A stretch of DNA of 64,000 bases from Cyclobacteriaceae bacterium. GTDB lineage: Bacteria > Bacteroidota > Bacteroidia > Cytophagales > Cyclobacteriaceae. Shown here piece by piece: positions 7,907-18,548 of this stretch; within the stretch, counting starts at the first letter, position 1, and each line of letters opens with the position of its first letter. The stretch is taken from positions 245,388-309,387 of the forward strand of contig JAKLJG010000004.1 in NCBI GenBank assembly GCA_023151255.1, given 5' to 3'. A program made the position numbers and the translations under genes. The notes beneath the pieces are model-generated. The model was not told the DNA's origin. It ran no database searches and saw only the letters and a program-made list of their open reading frames with translations.

Positions 7907-8955
7907 ACAACGTACTGTATCACTTCCTCCGCATTTATGTGTGGTATGCCTTGCACTTCTACTTTAAAAAAATTATTACCAACGGCATCAATAACATCCC
8001 TCCCAATAAACCTGTGTTGTTTCTGGCCAACCATCAAAATGCCTTGCTGGACGCCCTGGTGATCGCTATTACCGCCCCGCGCTATTGTTATTTCATCGCC
8101 CGGGCCGATGTTTTTAAAAACCGTTTTGCCGCAAAACTTCTTTCGTTGCTGAACATGCGGCCTGTGTACCGCCTGCGCGATGGCATTAAATCTATACCCA
8201 ACAACAAAAACACATTTACCTGGGCCAGCAACGTATTGTTGCGAAATGAATGCCTGTTATTTTTCCCGGAAGGCAATCACAGTTTACTGCGAAGAGTACG
8301 GCCGCTTAGCAAAGGCTTTACCCGTATTATTGATGAAGCCCTGATGGCTAATCCGTTGTTGGATTTACAAATCATTCCTGTGGGCATAAATTACACCGAC
8401 CATACCGGCTTCAGGGGATCTGTAAGCATTTATTATGGAGAGGCGGTAAGCGCCCATGCATATAAAAATGATCTGCTGCTATTGCGCAGTGTGATAGAAG
8501 AAAAATTGAAATTACTCACTATCCATGTTGAAAATGAAACAACATATTCGAATGTAATTAGCGTATTGAAACAAACCTCGCCCGACTACCTGAACCCTTT
8601 CGAAACCAACCGCAGCATCAGGCAGATTGAACAAGGCAAACCTGTGAATGCACCTATTGGAAAGATATCTTCCAAATCACCCCTTCGCTACGCACTATAC
8701 CCGCTGTATTGGTTAAGTGGTTTGGTTAATGTTGTGCCAATAATTGTTTGGAAGTGGCTGAAGAAAAGAATAACCGATCCGGTTTTCACCGGCACGTTTC
8801 GGTTTGCTGTGGGCATAACCGTAGTTCCGGTAAATTATATCTTCATACTGTGGATGGCCTCGAATTTTGTTGCATGGCCCCTGCTTATCGTGCTTGCCGC
8901 TGGTTGCGCCATCTCCTTACCGCTCCATCACGTTTGCCGGATTGCACTTAAATAA
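7903..8955 (+). CDS. PlsC-like 1-acyl-glycerol-3-phosphate acyltransferase family protein
   Basis: 350 residues. The acyltransferase domain fills residues 10-210: H44 and D50 in NHQNALLD are the catalytic pair with five residues between them, one more than the usual HX4D but seen in related glycerophospholipid acyltransferases, and FPEGNHS is the substrate-binding block. Two or three membrane helices follow near the C-terminus (about 275-345). It probably acylates a lysophospholipid or related lipid at the inner membrane. The ATG overlaps the symporter stop (ATGA), indicating translational coupling. Confidence 0.8.
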   Translation: MNNVLYHFLRIYVWYALHFYFKKIITNGINNIPPNKPVLFLANHQNALLDALVIAITAPRYCYFIARADVFKNRFAAKLLSLLNMRPVYRLRDGIKSIPNNKNTFTWASNVLLRNECLLFFPEGNHSLLRRVRPLSKGFTRIIDEALMANPLLDLQIIPVGINYTDHTGFRGSVSIYYGEAVSAHAYKNDLLLLRSVIEEKLKLLTIHVENETTYSNVISVLKQTSPDYLNPFETNRSIRQIEQGKPVNAPIGKISSKSPLRYALYPLYWLSGLVNVVPIIVWKWLKKRITDPVFTGTFRFAVGITVVPVNYIFILWMASNFVAWPLLIVLAAGCAISLPLHHVCRIALK

Positions 8956-9430
8956 CAAGTTTTTTCCGGTAAAACGTATCGCAGGCAAAATGCCCCGTGT
9001 TGCCGCACGGGCCCGGAATTTTTACAAAGTCATTTTTCTCATACAGTTTCATGGCCTGCTTCATGGTGTTAAAGGTTTCGAGGTAGCAGTATTCATAGCC
9101 GATATTCCTGGCTGCCTCCAGGCACCTGTTGAGTACCTGTTGCCCCAAACCCTTTCCGCGACCTTCGGGTAAAAAGTACATTTTCTTCAACTCGCAGGTA
9201 TTCTCATCGCCCTCTTCCAGCGGTGCCACGCCCCCACCCCCGATAATCCTTCCGTTTTCCTCGCATACAAAATAGGCACAGCGCGGCTTGGAATAAGCGC
9301 TGAACATATCATCTACTTCTCTGTCGTGGATCGCAAACCCTTCTCCACTGGCGCCAAACTCCGGCATCACCGTGCGGATGATGGCAGCCACCTGTGGGTT
9401 GTCTTCCTTTCTTATTGGCCTGATGGTCAT
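8948..9430 (-). CDS. GNAT family N-acetyltransferase
   Basis: 160 residues with the GNAT fold. The acetyl-CoA pyrophosphate loop is seen as LPEGRGKGLGQQVL (Q/RxxGxG/A motif) after the strand CELKKMYF, and YCYLETFNTMKQAMKLYEK is the C-terminal motif B region. Substrate is unknown. It ends tail to tail with the acyltransferase gene, overlapping it by 8 bp. ATG 9430 is the only good start. Confidence 0.85.
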   Translation of the reverse strand: MTIRPIRKEDNPQVAAIIRTVMPEFGASGEGFAIHDREVDDMFSAYSKPRCAYFVCEENGRIIGGGGVAPLEEGDENTCELKKMYFLPEGRGKGLGQQVLNRCLEAARNIGYEYCYLETFNTMKQAMKLYEKNDFVKIPGPCGNTGHFACDTFYRKKLVI

Positions 9431-9491
9431 TCGTGTAAATGCTGGTCAGTCCTTGCCAATTTAACTTAACTTGGCAGCAAAACTAAATTCT

Positions 9492-11837
9492 ATGCGCCTG
9501 GCCTTTTATTTTCTTCTGCTTGCTACAACAACAACTGCTCAGCCTCTCACCGAACTTACCGTTGAAAAAATCATGCGCGATCCAAAATGGATAGGCACCG
9601 CACCATCAAACATCCGCTGGTCGCCCGACAGCAAAACGGTGTACTTCAACTGGAACCCCGAAAAAGCACCGGGCGACTCGCTCTATAAAATCACGCTCAC
9701 CAACCGCGTACCACAAAAAGTTACAAAGGCCGAACGGCTGAACCTGCCTTCCGGTAACGGAACGTACAACAAGGTCTTCACAAAATTTACCTATGAAAAA
9801 AATGGCGACATCTACCTGCTTGATGTGCCGGCCGGCCGATCGATACAGATTACCAATACTTCGGGTCGAGAGAGCAACGCCTATTTTTCAGGTGATGAAA
9901 AACGCATCATCTTTACTTACGAACAAAACCTGTATGGCTGGGAAATAACCACCGGTAATGTAACCCAGTTTACCGATTTCAGGCGCGGCAAAAAACCCGG
10001 TACACCACCGGCAACCGACCAGGAAAAGTGGCTGAAGACCGACCAGCTTGCCTATATCCAGGTGTTGCGCGAGCGCAAAGAAAAACGCGATGCCACCCAG
10101 AAAAAACAAAAAGCCGAAGAGCCCAAACGCCCGAAGGAAATTTACCTGGACGACCGCAATCTGAGCCAGGTACGCCTGAGCCCCGATGGCAACTTTGTAA
10201 TCTTTATGCTCACCAAAATTACTTCAGCCAAAACTGCCATCGTTCCGAATTACGTAACCGAATCAGGTTTTACCGAAGACATCAGCACCCGCACCAAAGT
10301 GGGCGCCCCGTTAAGCACATCCGAGCTTTTTGTTTACGATGTAAAGCGCGATACCGTACTGCAGGTTAAAACCGATGAGGTGCCCGGCATTTTTGATCAG
10401 CCGGCTTACCTGACGAGCACAGCAAAAAAAGATGAAGGCAAGGAGAGAAAACCGCTACCCCGGCCGGTAACATTTTCTGGTCCGATCTGGTCGGCCGATG
10501 GCGCCTATGCTGTAATGCAACTGCGCGCTGCCGACAACAAAGACCGGTGGATTATGCTGCTTAACCCGGCAACACAAAAACTTACGCTGCTCGACAGGCA
10601 GCATGATGACGCCTGGATTGGTGGCCCGGGTACCGGAGGTTTCGGTGGTGCCGGCATCGGCTGGCTGGCTGATAACAAGAGCGTGTGGTTTCATTCGGAA
10701 GAATCGGGGTATTCGCACTTGTATATGGTTGATGTGACGACCGGCAAAAAGCAGGCACTTACTTCCGGTTCGTACGAAGTACAGGCGGCCCAGCTTTCGC
10801 GCGATAAAAAATACTTCTATATCATCACCAACGAAGCCCATCCCGGTGAAAAACACTTTTACAGAATGCCGGCCACGGGCGGCAAGGCGGAACGGCTTAC
10901 CACCATGACGGGCGCCCACGAAGTTGAACTATCTCCGGATGAAAAAATGATTGCCTTCCGCTACTCGTACAGCAATAAGCCATGGGAGCTATTCATACAG
11001 GAAAATAAAATTGATGCAAAGCCGCAGCAAATTACCAACTCGTTAACCGATGAGTTCAAATCCTATCCGTGGCGTGATCCGGTGGTAACCACGTTCAAAG
11101 CGCGCGATGGCGCCCAGGTGCATACCCGGTTGTACAAACCGGCCAAACCCAATGGCGCTGCCGTAATTTTTGTTCATGGTGCGGGCTACCTGCAAAATGC
11201 TCACAAGTGGTGGAGCAGCTACTTCCGCGAATACATGTTCCACAACCTGCTTGCTGATAAGGGATATACCGTACTCGATATGGATTACCGCGCCAGTGCG
11301 GGCTATGGCCGCGACTGGCGCACCGGCATTTACCAGTTTATGGGCGGAAAAGATTTGACCGATCATGTAGATGGCGCTGCGTGGCTGGTGAACGAACACG
11401 GCATTGATCCAAAACGAATCGGCATTTATGGCGGATCATATGGCGGGTTTATAACGCTAATGGCCATGTTCACCACACCCGATGTATTTGCAGCCGGAGC
11501 CGCCCTGCGCCCGGTAACCGATTGGGCGCATTACAACCACGGTTATACCTCTAACATCCTTAATCTGCCTTACACCGACAGCCTTGCTTACGCGAAAAGT
11601 TCGCCCATCTACCATGCCGAAGGGTTAAAAGGCGCGTTGCTGATCTGCCATGGCATGATTGATGTGAACGTTCACTTTCAGGATGTAGTGCGGCTATCAC
11701 AGCGGCTTATTGAACTTGGAAAAGATAACTGGGAACTGGCCGTGTATCCGCTTGAAGACCATGGCTTTGTTGAACCCAGTAGTTGGACGGATGAGTACAA
11801 GCGGATTTTAAAATTGTTTGAAGAAAACCTGAAGTAG
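9492..11837 (+). CDS. S9 family peptidase (dipeptidyl-peptidase IV-like), exported
   Basis: 781 residues from ATG 9492; TTG 9471 would add seven residues ahead of the signal peptide. Signal peptide about 1-17. A DPP-IV type beta-propeller (about 40-530) precedes an alpha/beta hydrolase domain with S649 in GGSYGG, D724 in IDVNV and H757 in DHGF. The enzyme should cleave N-terminal dipeptides or short peptides in the periplasm or at the cell surface. It starts a stretch of secreted peptidase-like genes that continues on the other strand. Confidence 0.9.
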   Translation: MRLAFYFLLLATTTTAQPLTELTVEKIMRDPKWIGTAPSNIRWSPDSKTVYFNWNPEKAPGDSLYKITLTNRVPQKVTKAERLNLPSGNGTYNKVFTKFTYEKNGDIYLLDVPAGRSIQITNTSGRESNAYFSGDEKRIIFTYEQNLYGWEITTGNVTQFTDFRRGKKPGTPPATDQEKWLKTDQLAYIQVLRERKEKRDATQKKQKAEEPKRPKEIYLDDRNLSQVRLSPDGNFVIFMLTKITSAKTAIVPNYVTESGFTEDISTRTKVGAPLSTSELFVYDVKRDTVLQVKTDEVPGIFDQPAYLTSTAKKDEGKERKPLPRPVTFSGPIWSADGAYAVMQLRAADNKDRWIMLLNPATQKLTLLDRQHDDAWIGGPGTGGFGGAGIGWLADNKSVWFHSEESGYSHLYMVDVTTGKKQALTSGSYEVQAAQLSRDKKYFYIITNEAHPGEKHFYRMPATGGKAERLTTMTGAHEVELSPDEKMIAFRYSYSNKPWELFIQENKIDAKPQQITNSLTDEFKSYPWRDPVVTTFKARDGAQVHTRLYKPAKPNGAAVIFVHGAGYLQNAHKWWSSYFREYMFHNLLADKGYTVLDMDYRASAGYGRDWRTGIYQFMGGKDLTDHVDGAAWLVNEHGIDPKRIGIYGGSYGGFITLMAMFTTPDVFAAGAALRPVTDWAHYNHGYTSNILNLPYTDSLAYAKSSPIYHAEGLKGALLICHGMIDVNVHFQDVVRLSQRLIELGKDNWELAVYPLEDHGFVEPSSWTDEYKRILKLFEENLK

Positions 11838-11846
11838 TCGTTTAAA

Positions 11847-13610
11847 TTACTTTGATACAACCGGCAACACTAACCGCGAAGGAAAATTCTTTTCGTGAAA
11901 TATTTTTTGCTGAGCCAGTTGAAGATTCTTCTCCGTGGCTATTTCCGCTCCGGTGTTGGGATTAGGGTCGTAATGAGGTGCTTTGCTGCTGGTAATCTGC
12001 AACCGGATCCGGTGTCCTTTCTTAAAAACATTAGCCGTGTATAGCGAGCCTATTTTAATCGGGTAAATTTTTCCCGGCTCCATTAATTCCTGTTTACCGT
12101 ATCCGTTGCGGTAGCGCATGCGCAGATAACCGGCATCCAGTCCGGATAGATTAATTGAACGGCCATCGGGATATACATCACACAGCGTAATGGAAAAATC
12201 TGTATCGCGGGCTGATGAGCTAACGAACAACTCGGCAACAACTTCACCGATAACCTCAAGGTCTTCGGTTAACGGTTCGGATGTATAGACGAGTACATCC
12301 TTGCGCGATTCTATTTCGCGTTGATCGTATGGGTAAGACTTCTCATACGACTTATCCCACAATGGATTAGCCGGATCAAAGAGGTACTCGTCATTTTTTT
12401 CTTTTCCGGGTGGTACAAGGTTCAACCGGCCACCCGATTTATCTGCTCCGGCATTACCCTGACTGTGCAAATAATAGGCAACTGGTTTCACTCCGTTCAA
12501 GGGCCACTGTTGTTCATGCCGCCATTTGTTTTCACCCATAACAAAGATATTTACAGGAGACAGGGCATTTAGGTTTGTCTTATCCTTCAATATAATGTCA
12601 TACCACTCCAACAAGGCCTGGTTGTAATCGAAGCCGGCCGAAGGGCCAAATTCAATTTCACCGAAGCGTGTTTTGCGGGTTGTAACGGTGGTGTGATTCC
12701 ACGGTCCTAAAATTAGTTTAGTGTGCTCGCGGACGGCTGTACGTTCGCTTTCTTTCATGATTTTATTATATGCGCGTATAGCTCCCTCCGGTCCATAGGC
12801 AGCATCATACCAACCGCTGAGTAAAAAAATTGGTGCCTGAATTTTTTTGAAATCGTTCTGAATCTCTACAAACGACCACCACGCAGATGAATCCGGGTGA
12901 GTCAGCCATTCATAGTATTCCGGTGCATATTTTTTTAAAATAGGCAACTCCGTCAGCGGGCGGTAGCTGTACCACTTTTGCTTCACCTGTTGCCATTCCT
13001 CTTCGGCAACATCATCACTCCACGTTCCCGATGTATCGTTGGCACGCTGGCGCTTATCCGGGAGAATGGAGGTAACAAACCAATCAAGCCAGGGAAACGA
13101 GAAAGCGCCACCATAGTAAAAGAAATGATGACTGCCGATGGGTGTCATTTCAGGGGCAGCTGCCTTTAACGAGGGTGGCGCCAGCGAAAGCGCCTGCCAC
13201 TGCACAATGCCCGGATAAGAACCGCCATACGTGCCCACCCTGCCGTTACAAAATTCATATCGGGCAACCCACTCAATTACATCGTAACCGTCTTGTTTTT
13301 CATTTTTATAAGCTACAAATTCTCCTTCGCTGGAATACCTCCCCCGAACATCCACCAGGAAAACAACATAACCTTGCTTTGCCGCCTTTAACGGAAATTC
13401 GGCATAGCCATCGTAATTCAAAGATCCATAAGGTGTCCGGTACACAATGGCCGGAAACTTTTGATTTTGATCCGGTCGGTAAACAATGGCCCCCAGTTTA
13501 ATTCCATCACGCATCGGAATGCTAATCTCCTCGCGTACTACATTAAATGAATGCTGACCAATGGTGGGTTGTGCGGCCAGTATGAAGAAAGTGAGAACTA
13601 TATAGCGCAC
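11847..13610 (-). CDS. CocE/NonD family hydrolase (S15-type), exported
   Basis: 587 residues starting at GTG 13610. Signal peptide about 1-18 (ends PTIG before QHS). The alpha/beta hydrolase domain has the nucleophile S131 in GGSYPG; a C-terminal jelly-roll domain (about 370-580) is typical of X-Pro dipeptidyl-peptidase and cocaine-esterase relatives, with an LRLQI-like strand GHRIRLQITSS. The reaction may be hydrolysis of acyl esters, amides or N-terminal peptides. It converges on the S9 peptidase with a 9 bp gap. Confidence 0.85.
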   Translation of the reverse strand: MRYIVLTFFILAAQPTIGQHSFNVVREEISIPMRDGIKLGAIVYRPDQNQKFPAIVYRTPYGSLNYDGYAEFPLKAAKQGYVVFLVDVRGRYSSEGEFVAYKNEKQDGYDVIEWVARYEFCNGRVGTYGGSYPGIVQWQALSLAPPSLKAAAPEMTPIGSHHFFYYGGAFSFPWLDWFVTSILPDKRQRANDTSGTWSDDVAEEEWQQVKQKWYSYRPLTELPILKKYAPEYYEWLTHPDSSAWWSFVEIQNDFKKIQAPIFLLSGWYDAAYGPEGAIRAYNKIMKESERTAVREHTKLILGPWNHTTVTTRKTRFGEIEFGPSAGFDYNQALLEWYDIILKDKTNLNALSPVNIFVMGENKWRHEQQWPLNGVKPVAYYLHSQGNAGADKSGGRLNLVPPGKEKNDEYLFDPANPLWDKSYEKSYPYDQREIESRKDVLVYTSEPLTEDLEVIGEVVAELFVSSSARDTDFSITLCDVYPDGRSINLSGLDAGYLRMRYRNGYGKQELMEPGKIYPIKIGSLYTANVFKKGHRIRLQITSSKAPHYDPNPNTGAEIATEKNLQLAQQKIFHEKNFPSRLVLPVVSK

Positions 13611-13709
13611 GTTTGGGAACTGGATTAATTGTATTGGTAATGGCGGGTAAAAATATGGAAGGACCCCTCACGGAATCCCTCCATTATCAGATATTTATTG
13701 CTTCTGTAT

Positions 13710-16700
13710 TTAATTCGTTATAACAGCCGGGATATTAAATTCCTTGTACTGTTTGTTATAATTAGCAATATCGGTGTTTACTAACCGGTTCATTTGTTCT
13801 TTATAAGTATTCCACTGTTTTTCCAAATCTGCAAACCGGTCGCGGGCGCCCTGGGTTATTCGCGGGTCATGCACATCCGCAACAGCGCGCACGGCAAAGA
13901 ATTCGGTGTTGAGCTTGCTCGGGAAATTAATTACATCCTGAAAGTTTTTCTGTTTGGTTTGTACTACGTTTTCTTCCCACCGGTCAATCTTTTTTATCAA
14001 TTCTTTTCCAGACGTCACAACATCTTTCGCATCGGCACGGTCTTTCAGCAGGTCGTTGTAGTTTTCAATCTGCTTCTTCACTTTGCGCATGGTGTTAACA
14101 GCTGCGCTGATTTCGGCTAACCGGTTTTCTACCTGCTCCATAAACTGCTGTTGGGCTGTCCAGTCGGCCGGGGTAACTTTCAGGTTGGGGTCCTGCGTAA
14201 TTTCAAACTCCGTTTCAGAGGTTTCACCTTTGTAGGTAATTCGCGCTTTGTACTTACCGGGTGCAACACGGTGGCCGCGATAATCGCCATACACATAGGC
14301 GTTATCAATGGCCGGCAGTGTTTCCGTTCTGAAATCCCAGGCAAAGCGGTTCACTCCGGCTTCGGATGGAATTACCTGCGGTTCGGGCGGGCCACCGGCA
14401 AAGCGTTTAAAGGCCTCATCTTTTTTGTTGGTGTAGCTGCGGATCTTTTTTCCACCGGCATCCAAAATCTCCAGCCGAACGGTGTTTGTATCGGCCTTTT
14501 CTTTCAGGTAGTAATCCAACACCACACCATCCATCGGGTTCATGCCCAGGCCCGGAATATTGCCCATCCACTCCGGAATGGTGATGGACGGATACCGAAC
14601 CGTAGGCTTCGGCTGGTAGAGTTTTACGGCACCGCTTCCAAAATTTCCTTTCGATTGCTGGATGGCGCTGAGATCGTCCAGAATCCAAAATGATCGCCCG
14701 GCTGTAGAAGCAACTAAATCATTACCCTGGATAATCAGATCGGTTACCGGAACCACCGGGAGATTGAGTTGTAGTTTGTTCCAGTTGGCTCCGCCATTAA
14801 ACGAAACATAGAAGCCGCGTTCAGCGCCCGCATAAAGCAAATCTTTTACTTTTTTGTCTTCGCGTATCACTTTAATAAAATCATCGGCATCTACACCGTT
14901 GCTGATTTTTGTCCACGACTTCCCATAGTCGGTTGTTTTGTAGGTCATATTGGAATAATCGTTGAACTTGTAGCGTGATGCCGAGATGTAGGCGGTTGCT
15001 TTATCGTGAGGCGATACCTCAATGGAATGAATCATGCCCTCGGGCAAACCAGCAGGCGTAATATTCTGCCAGCTCTTTCCTCCATCCTTGGTAATGTGTA
15101 CCAGGCCACAATCGCTGCCGGCATACAGCACACCTTTTTCGTGTACAGATTCAATGAGATAGTAAATCGTGTTGTAGTTTTCACCGCCCGCACCTTCATT
15201 GGTAATGGGCCCGCCCCCCTGCTGTTGTTTGGTGGTATCGTTGCGGGTAAGGTCAGGGCTGATTACCTCCCAGTTTATTCCACCATTAGTTGTTTTAAAC
15301 ACCACGTTGGCTGCGTGGTAAATTGTATTCGGATCGTGCGGTGAAGCAATTAAAGGTGCATTCCAGTTGAACCGGTATTTCATGTCTTTAGCGCGGTAGG
15401 CGAGGTTTGTGGATGGATACTGCATAATATCCTTGCGCTCGTTGGTGCGGGTATCCAGCACATCGATATTACCTTGGTAGCAGCCGCCATACATCAGCAC
15501 GGGGTTGTTCGGATCGAAGGCGATATAAGCACTTTCGCAGCCGGGCCCTTCAAACCAGTCCTGCTCGGTAATACCAAAACTGTTGTTGCGGCTTTTAATG
15601 ACCATGGAGGTATTATCCTGCTGCCCGCCATACACGCGGAACGGAAAAAGATTATCCACATTAACGCGGTAAAACTGGGCGGTTGGTTGGTTGTTTAATG
15701 GCGACCAGCTTCTTCCTCCGTTAAAGGTTATTTCTCCACCGCCATCGTCACCCAAAATCATATTCTGGTTGTTGTTGGGATTAATCCATAAATCATGCGT
15801 ATCACCATGACCCACGCGAACATTCTGAAAGGTTCTTCCGCCATCAATGGATTTCATCATGGGCGCATTGAGTACATACACCACATCGGCATTTTGCGGA
15901 TCGGCAAAAACTTCCATGTAATACCACGAGCGTGAGGTAATGTTTTGATCGCTGGAGAGGTGGTTCCATTTTTTTCCGCCATCATCCGAACGATACAAGC
16001 CGTCTTTTCCCTTTTCTGCCTCCACAATGGCATATACCCTGTTTGGATTGGCCGGTGAGATCGATACCCCGATTTTTCCCATCAGCTTCGGCAAGCCTTC
16101 ATTGATCTTCGTCCAGGTATCGCCCCCATCGGTTGATTTCCAAATGGAGCAGCCTGCACCCCCGCTTTCCACTTTCCACGGATACCTGCGGTGCTGCCAG
16201 GTGGCGGCATACAAAATGCGCGGATTGGTTTTATCCATCGACAGCGATGAGGCGCCCGTGTTCTCATCCACATACAATACTTTTTTCCAGGTGGCACCAC
16301 CATCGGTCGATTTGTAAATACCACGATCGGGACTGGCCCCGTGAACAGGGCCCTGCGCTGCTACAAATACAACATCCGGATTGGTGGGATGAATTATAAC
16401 ATCGGAAATGTGGCGTGTTTTTTCCAGGCCCATATTCTTCCAAGTTTTTCCTCCGTCCACCGATTTATACACACCGTCACCATACGAGGTCATCACACCG
16501 CGCACGGCATGCTCGCCCATGCCCACGTAAATCACATTCGGATCAGCTTCGCTCACCGCGATATCGCCTACCGAACCGGTCTTAAAAAAACCATCGGAAA
16601 TATTACGCCAGGTAATGCCGGCATCCTCGGTCTTCCAAATGCCTCCTCCGGTGTAGCCAGTAAAGTAAACCTGGTCGTTGCCTATCACGCCTGAAACGGC

Positions 16701-16871
16701 ATTCGAGCGGCCGCCCCGAAAGGGCCCGATGTTGCGCCATTTCAGGCCCTTATGTAGTTCGGCATTGAATGCCGGGGCCGCAGCAGGGGCAGAAGTTTTT
16801 GATTTCTGCGCAATGTTTATCAGCGGCAACAAGATGAACATGCACACCAAAAGAATAATGATCTTTTTCAT
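13710..16871 (-). CDS. Exported BNR/sortilin-type beta-propeller protein
   Basis: 1053 residues with a signal peptide (1-21). At least ten Asp-box motifs (SxDGGxTW, for example [12 protein letters not shown] and [12 protein letters not shown]) spread over residues about 45-700 form one or two VPS10-like propellers. A beta-sandwich and a helical C-terminal region (about 900-1030) follow. Annotated relatives are called VPS10-domain or glycosyl hydrolase proteins, but no catalytic residues are evident. It probably acts outside the cytoplasm, perhaps in binding or proteolysis of peptides given its peptidase neighbours; that is inference. Confidence 0.75.
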   Translation of the reverse strand: MKKIIILLVCMFILLPLINIAQKSKTSAPAAAPAFNAELHKGLKWRNIGPFRGGRSNAVSGVIGNDQVYFTGYTGGGIWKTEDAGITWRNISDGFFKTGSVGDIAVSEADPNVIYVGMGEHAVRGVMTSYGDGVYKSVDGGKTWKNMGLEKTRHISDVIIHPTNPDVVFVAAQGPVHGASPDRGIYKSTDGGATWKKVLYVDENTGASSLSMDKTNPRILYAATWQHRRYPWKVESGGAGCSIWKSTDGGDTWTKINEGLPKLMGKIGVSISPANPNRVYAIVEAEKGKDGLYRSDDGGKKWNHLSSDQNITSRSWYYMEVFADPQNADVVYVLNAPMMKSIDGGRTFQNVRVGHGDTHDLWINPNNNQNMILGDDGGGEITFNGGRSWSPLNNQPTAQFYRVNVDNLFPFRVYGGQQDNTSMVIKSRNNSFGITEQDWFEGPGCESAYIAFDPNNPVLMYGGCYQGNIDVLDTRTNERKDIMQYPSTNLAYRAKDMKYRFNWNAPLIASPHDPNTIYHAANVVFKTTNGGINWEVISPDLTRNDTTKQQQGGGPITNEGAGGENYNTIYYLIESVHEKGVLYAGSDCGLVHITKDGGKSWQNITPAGLPEGMIHSIEVSPHDKATAYISASRYKFNDYSNMTYKTTDYGKSWTKISNGVDADDFIKVIREDKKVKDLLYAGAERGFYVSFNGGANWNKLQLNLPVVPVTDLIIQGNDLVASTAGRSFWILDDLSAIQQSKGNFGSGAVKLYQPKPTVRYPSITIPEWMGNIPGLGMNPMDGVVLDYYLKEKADTNTVRLEILDAGGKKIRSYTNKKDEAFKRFAGGPPEPQVIPSEAGVNRFAWDFRTETLPAIDNAYVYGDYRGHRVAPGKYKARITYKGETSETEFEITQDPNLKVTPADWTAQQQFMEQVENRLAEISAAVNTMRKVKKQIENYNDLLKDRADAKDVVTSGKELIKKIDRWEENVVQTKQKNFQDVINFPSKLNTEFFAVRAVADVHDPRITQGARDRFADLEKQWNTYKEQMNRLVNTDIANYNKQYKEFNIPAVITN

Positions 16872-16952
16872 AGGATTGGATTTAGAAGTTCAGAAGTACG
16901 GAAATTTTTTCCGGTTCGCCAATTAACTTTTACCCTTGCTAACAGAAAATGA

Positions 16953-18482
16953 TCAACGGTTTTTTAACTCTTTCATGACTTTGGAAAAAGCCGTTTTAAT
17001 GGCATGCCCATTTTGATGATGCTGATTTTTTACCACCCACTTACCGTTTATAATGGTGCCCAGGTTACGGCTTGAATCGGACGTGTACAGTATTGTAGGA
17101 AGCAGGTTTTCCATTGAGGTATCGGCAAAAAGATGACTGCCGGCATTGATGATCAGCGCATCAAACGGCTGCCCAACTTCGAAATGACCAGAGGTGTTGC
17201 AGCCCATCGCCAGCCGCCCACGCATGATGGACTCGGATATAAAATAATGAGCAGCGTTACCGCTTACCGTGTTGCGCTTGTTGGTTATAAGGCGCTGCCG
17301 GTAGTCTATCATCCGGAGTTCTTCAAACGGGTTTAACCCGATGTGGCTGTCGGTACCAATGCACCAGTGCCCGCCCATGTTTACATACTCCTTCATTCTG
17401 AAAATACCATCACCCAGATTGCCTTCAGTTGACGGGCACAGCACCACATTGGCTTCTGAGGCGGCCAGTCTTTTCAACTCATCATCATTCAGATGGGTGG
17501 AGTGCACCAGATTAAACCGCTCACTCACCGGCAGGTTATCAAGCACCCATTGCATGGGTCGCTTGTTACAAAAAGTCTGGCAATCATCTACTTCTTTTTT
17601 TTGTTCAGCTACATGCAGGTGAAACGGAATGGTGGGTGGGCCTTGCTGATAGGTTTTGATAATATCGTTCAGATCAACTGCCCGTAACGAGTGCACACTA
17701 AAACCCAGCCAGGCATGTTGAAAATTTTTTATCGCAGCGGCACTATCATCCAGCAAATGAAAATAATCATCAATGGTTTTTGAGATGAACCGCTTCTGCC
17801 GCGGCTGTGGCTCAAGCCCGAACCCGCCCTTTTGATAAAAAACAGGAATCAACGTGATTTTAATTCCGGCTACTGAAGCGGCCTCCACCATCCGCTCACC
17901 CATCTCGGCAAGGTTTGCATAGGGTTTACCATCTTTATCATGGTGGAGGTAATGAAACTCGGCAACATGGGTATAGCCGTGCCTTACCATTTCGGCATAA
18001 AGCATCGCGGCAATTGCCTGCACCTGTTCCGGGTTTACCAGCAGTGCGCATTTATACATTTCTTCGCGCCAGGTCCAGAAGTCGTCATCCGTTCCTGCAG
18101 GATGGCTTTCGGCAAGGCCGGCCATAGCATACTGAAAAGCATGCGAGTGTGCATTTTGAAATCCGGGCAACGCAATTCCATTAACTGCTTCAATGGCTGC
18201 CGGAGTTGGCGGTGGCTGCGATGACAGGTAAAAGATATGCCCGGATTGATCAACTCCCACATAGGCGGGGCTTAGCCAGCCGGAAGATTGGAGGAGGGCG
18301 TTGAAGCGGAAGAATTTCCCCTCACCCCGCCCTTCGGGCACCCCTCTCTCCTGGGAGAGGGGCAGGGGTGAGGGGCTAACCCGCTCTTTTAATCTCTTTG
18401 AAATTTTTCCCAATACCTCTTGTGTTTGATTGACTACCTCTTCATTCGAAAACCTTACTACCTCAATTCCAAAGTTATTCAA
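16953..18482 (-). CDS. hutF: Formimidoylglutamate deiminase with abnormal N-terminus
   Basis: Amidohydrolase-fold enzyme that converts N-formimino-L-glutamate to N-formyl-L-glutamate and ammonia in histidine breakdown. PGFQNAHSHAFQ (metal-binding HxH), HLHVAEQKKEV, the His of LVHSTHL and GTDSHIGLNPFEELR are all present, and the body is of normal length from about residue 57. The first 55 residues are foreign: residues 1-34 are the end of a DUF559 nuclease and 35-55 are encoded by a palindromic repeat. No ATG exists near the natural start; translation must use TTG 18482, GTG 18341 inside the repeat, or read-through. Product HutG lies directly upstream. Confidence 0.85.
   Translation of the reverse strand: MNNFGIEVVRFSNEEVVNQTQEVLGKISKRLKERVSPSPLPLSQERGVPEGRGEGKFFRFNALLQSSGWLSPAYVGVDQSGHIFYLSSQPPPTPAAIEAVNGIALPGFQNAHSHAFQYAMAGLAESHPAGTDDDFWTWREEMYKCALLVNPEQVQAIAAMLYAEMVRHGYTHVAEFHYLHHDKDGKPYANLAEMGERMVEAASVAGIKITLIPVFYQKGGFGLEPQPRQKRFISKTIDDYFHLLDDSAAAIKNFQHAWLGFSVHSLRAVDLNDIIKTYQQGPPTIPFHLHVAEQKKEVDDCQTFCNKRPMQWVLDNLPVSERFNLVHSTHLNDDELKRLAASEANVVLCPSTEGNLGDGIFRMKEYVNMGGHWCIGTDSHIGLNPFEELRMIDYRQRLITNKRNTVSGNAAHYFISESIMRGRLAMGCNTSGHFEVGQPFDALIINAGSHLFADTSMENLLPTILYTSDSSRNLGTIINGKWVVKNQHHQNGHAIKTAFSKVMKELKNR
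18318..18375. repeat. 58-bp cloverleaf-like palindromic repeat
   Basis: Outer arms CCCCTCACCCC (18318-18328) and GGGGTGAGGGG (18365-18375) are perfectly complementary. Inside are two further hairpins, GCCC-TTC-GGGC (18329-18339) and CCCCTCTC/GAGAGGGG (18341-18362). The DNA can fold as a three-way junction. It belongs to the type of GC-rich dispersed palindromes often found beside DUF559 genes. It is read in frame at the front of hutF. Confidence 0.8.
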
Positions 18483-18539
18483 ATAAGAAGTGCGTTCTTC
18501 ATCATACTTTACTTGATCCGCCTTGCGATGAATAGTTCC
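18381..18539 (-). pseudogene. C-terminal remnant of a DUF559 (Vsr-like) endonuclease
   Basis: 53 codons read GTIHRKADQVKYDEERTSYL then NNFGIEVVRFSNEEVV and on to KRLKER, the typical C-terminal half of DUF559 proteins (VDGxxH, then RTxYL and RFxNEEV). A TAA precedes the fragment at 18540-18542 and the hutG stop codon is only 7 bases further, so the N-terminal half is missing. The fragment continues in frame into the palindromic repeat and hutF. Confidence 0.75.
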
Positions 18540-18548
18540 TTATCCATC

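Noticed and set aside
18318..18375. The palindrome could be a transcription terminator after hutG
   Set aside because: There is no T-run on the minus strand, the hairpin has three arms, and hutF is still read in frame through it, so it looks like a dispersed repeat.
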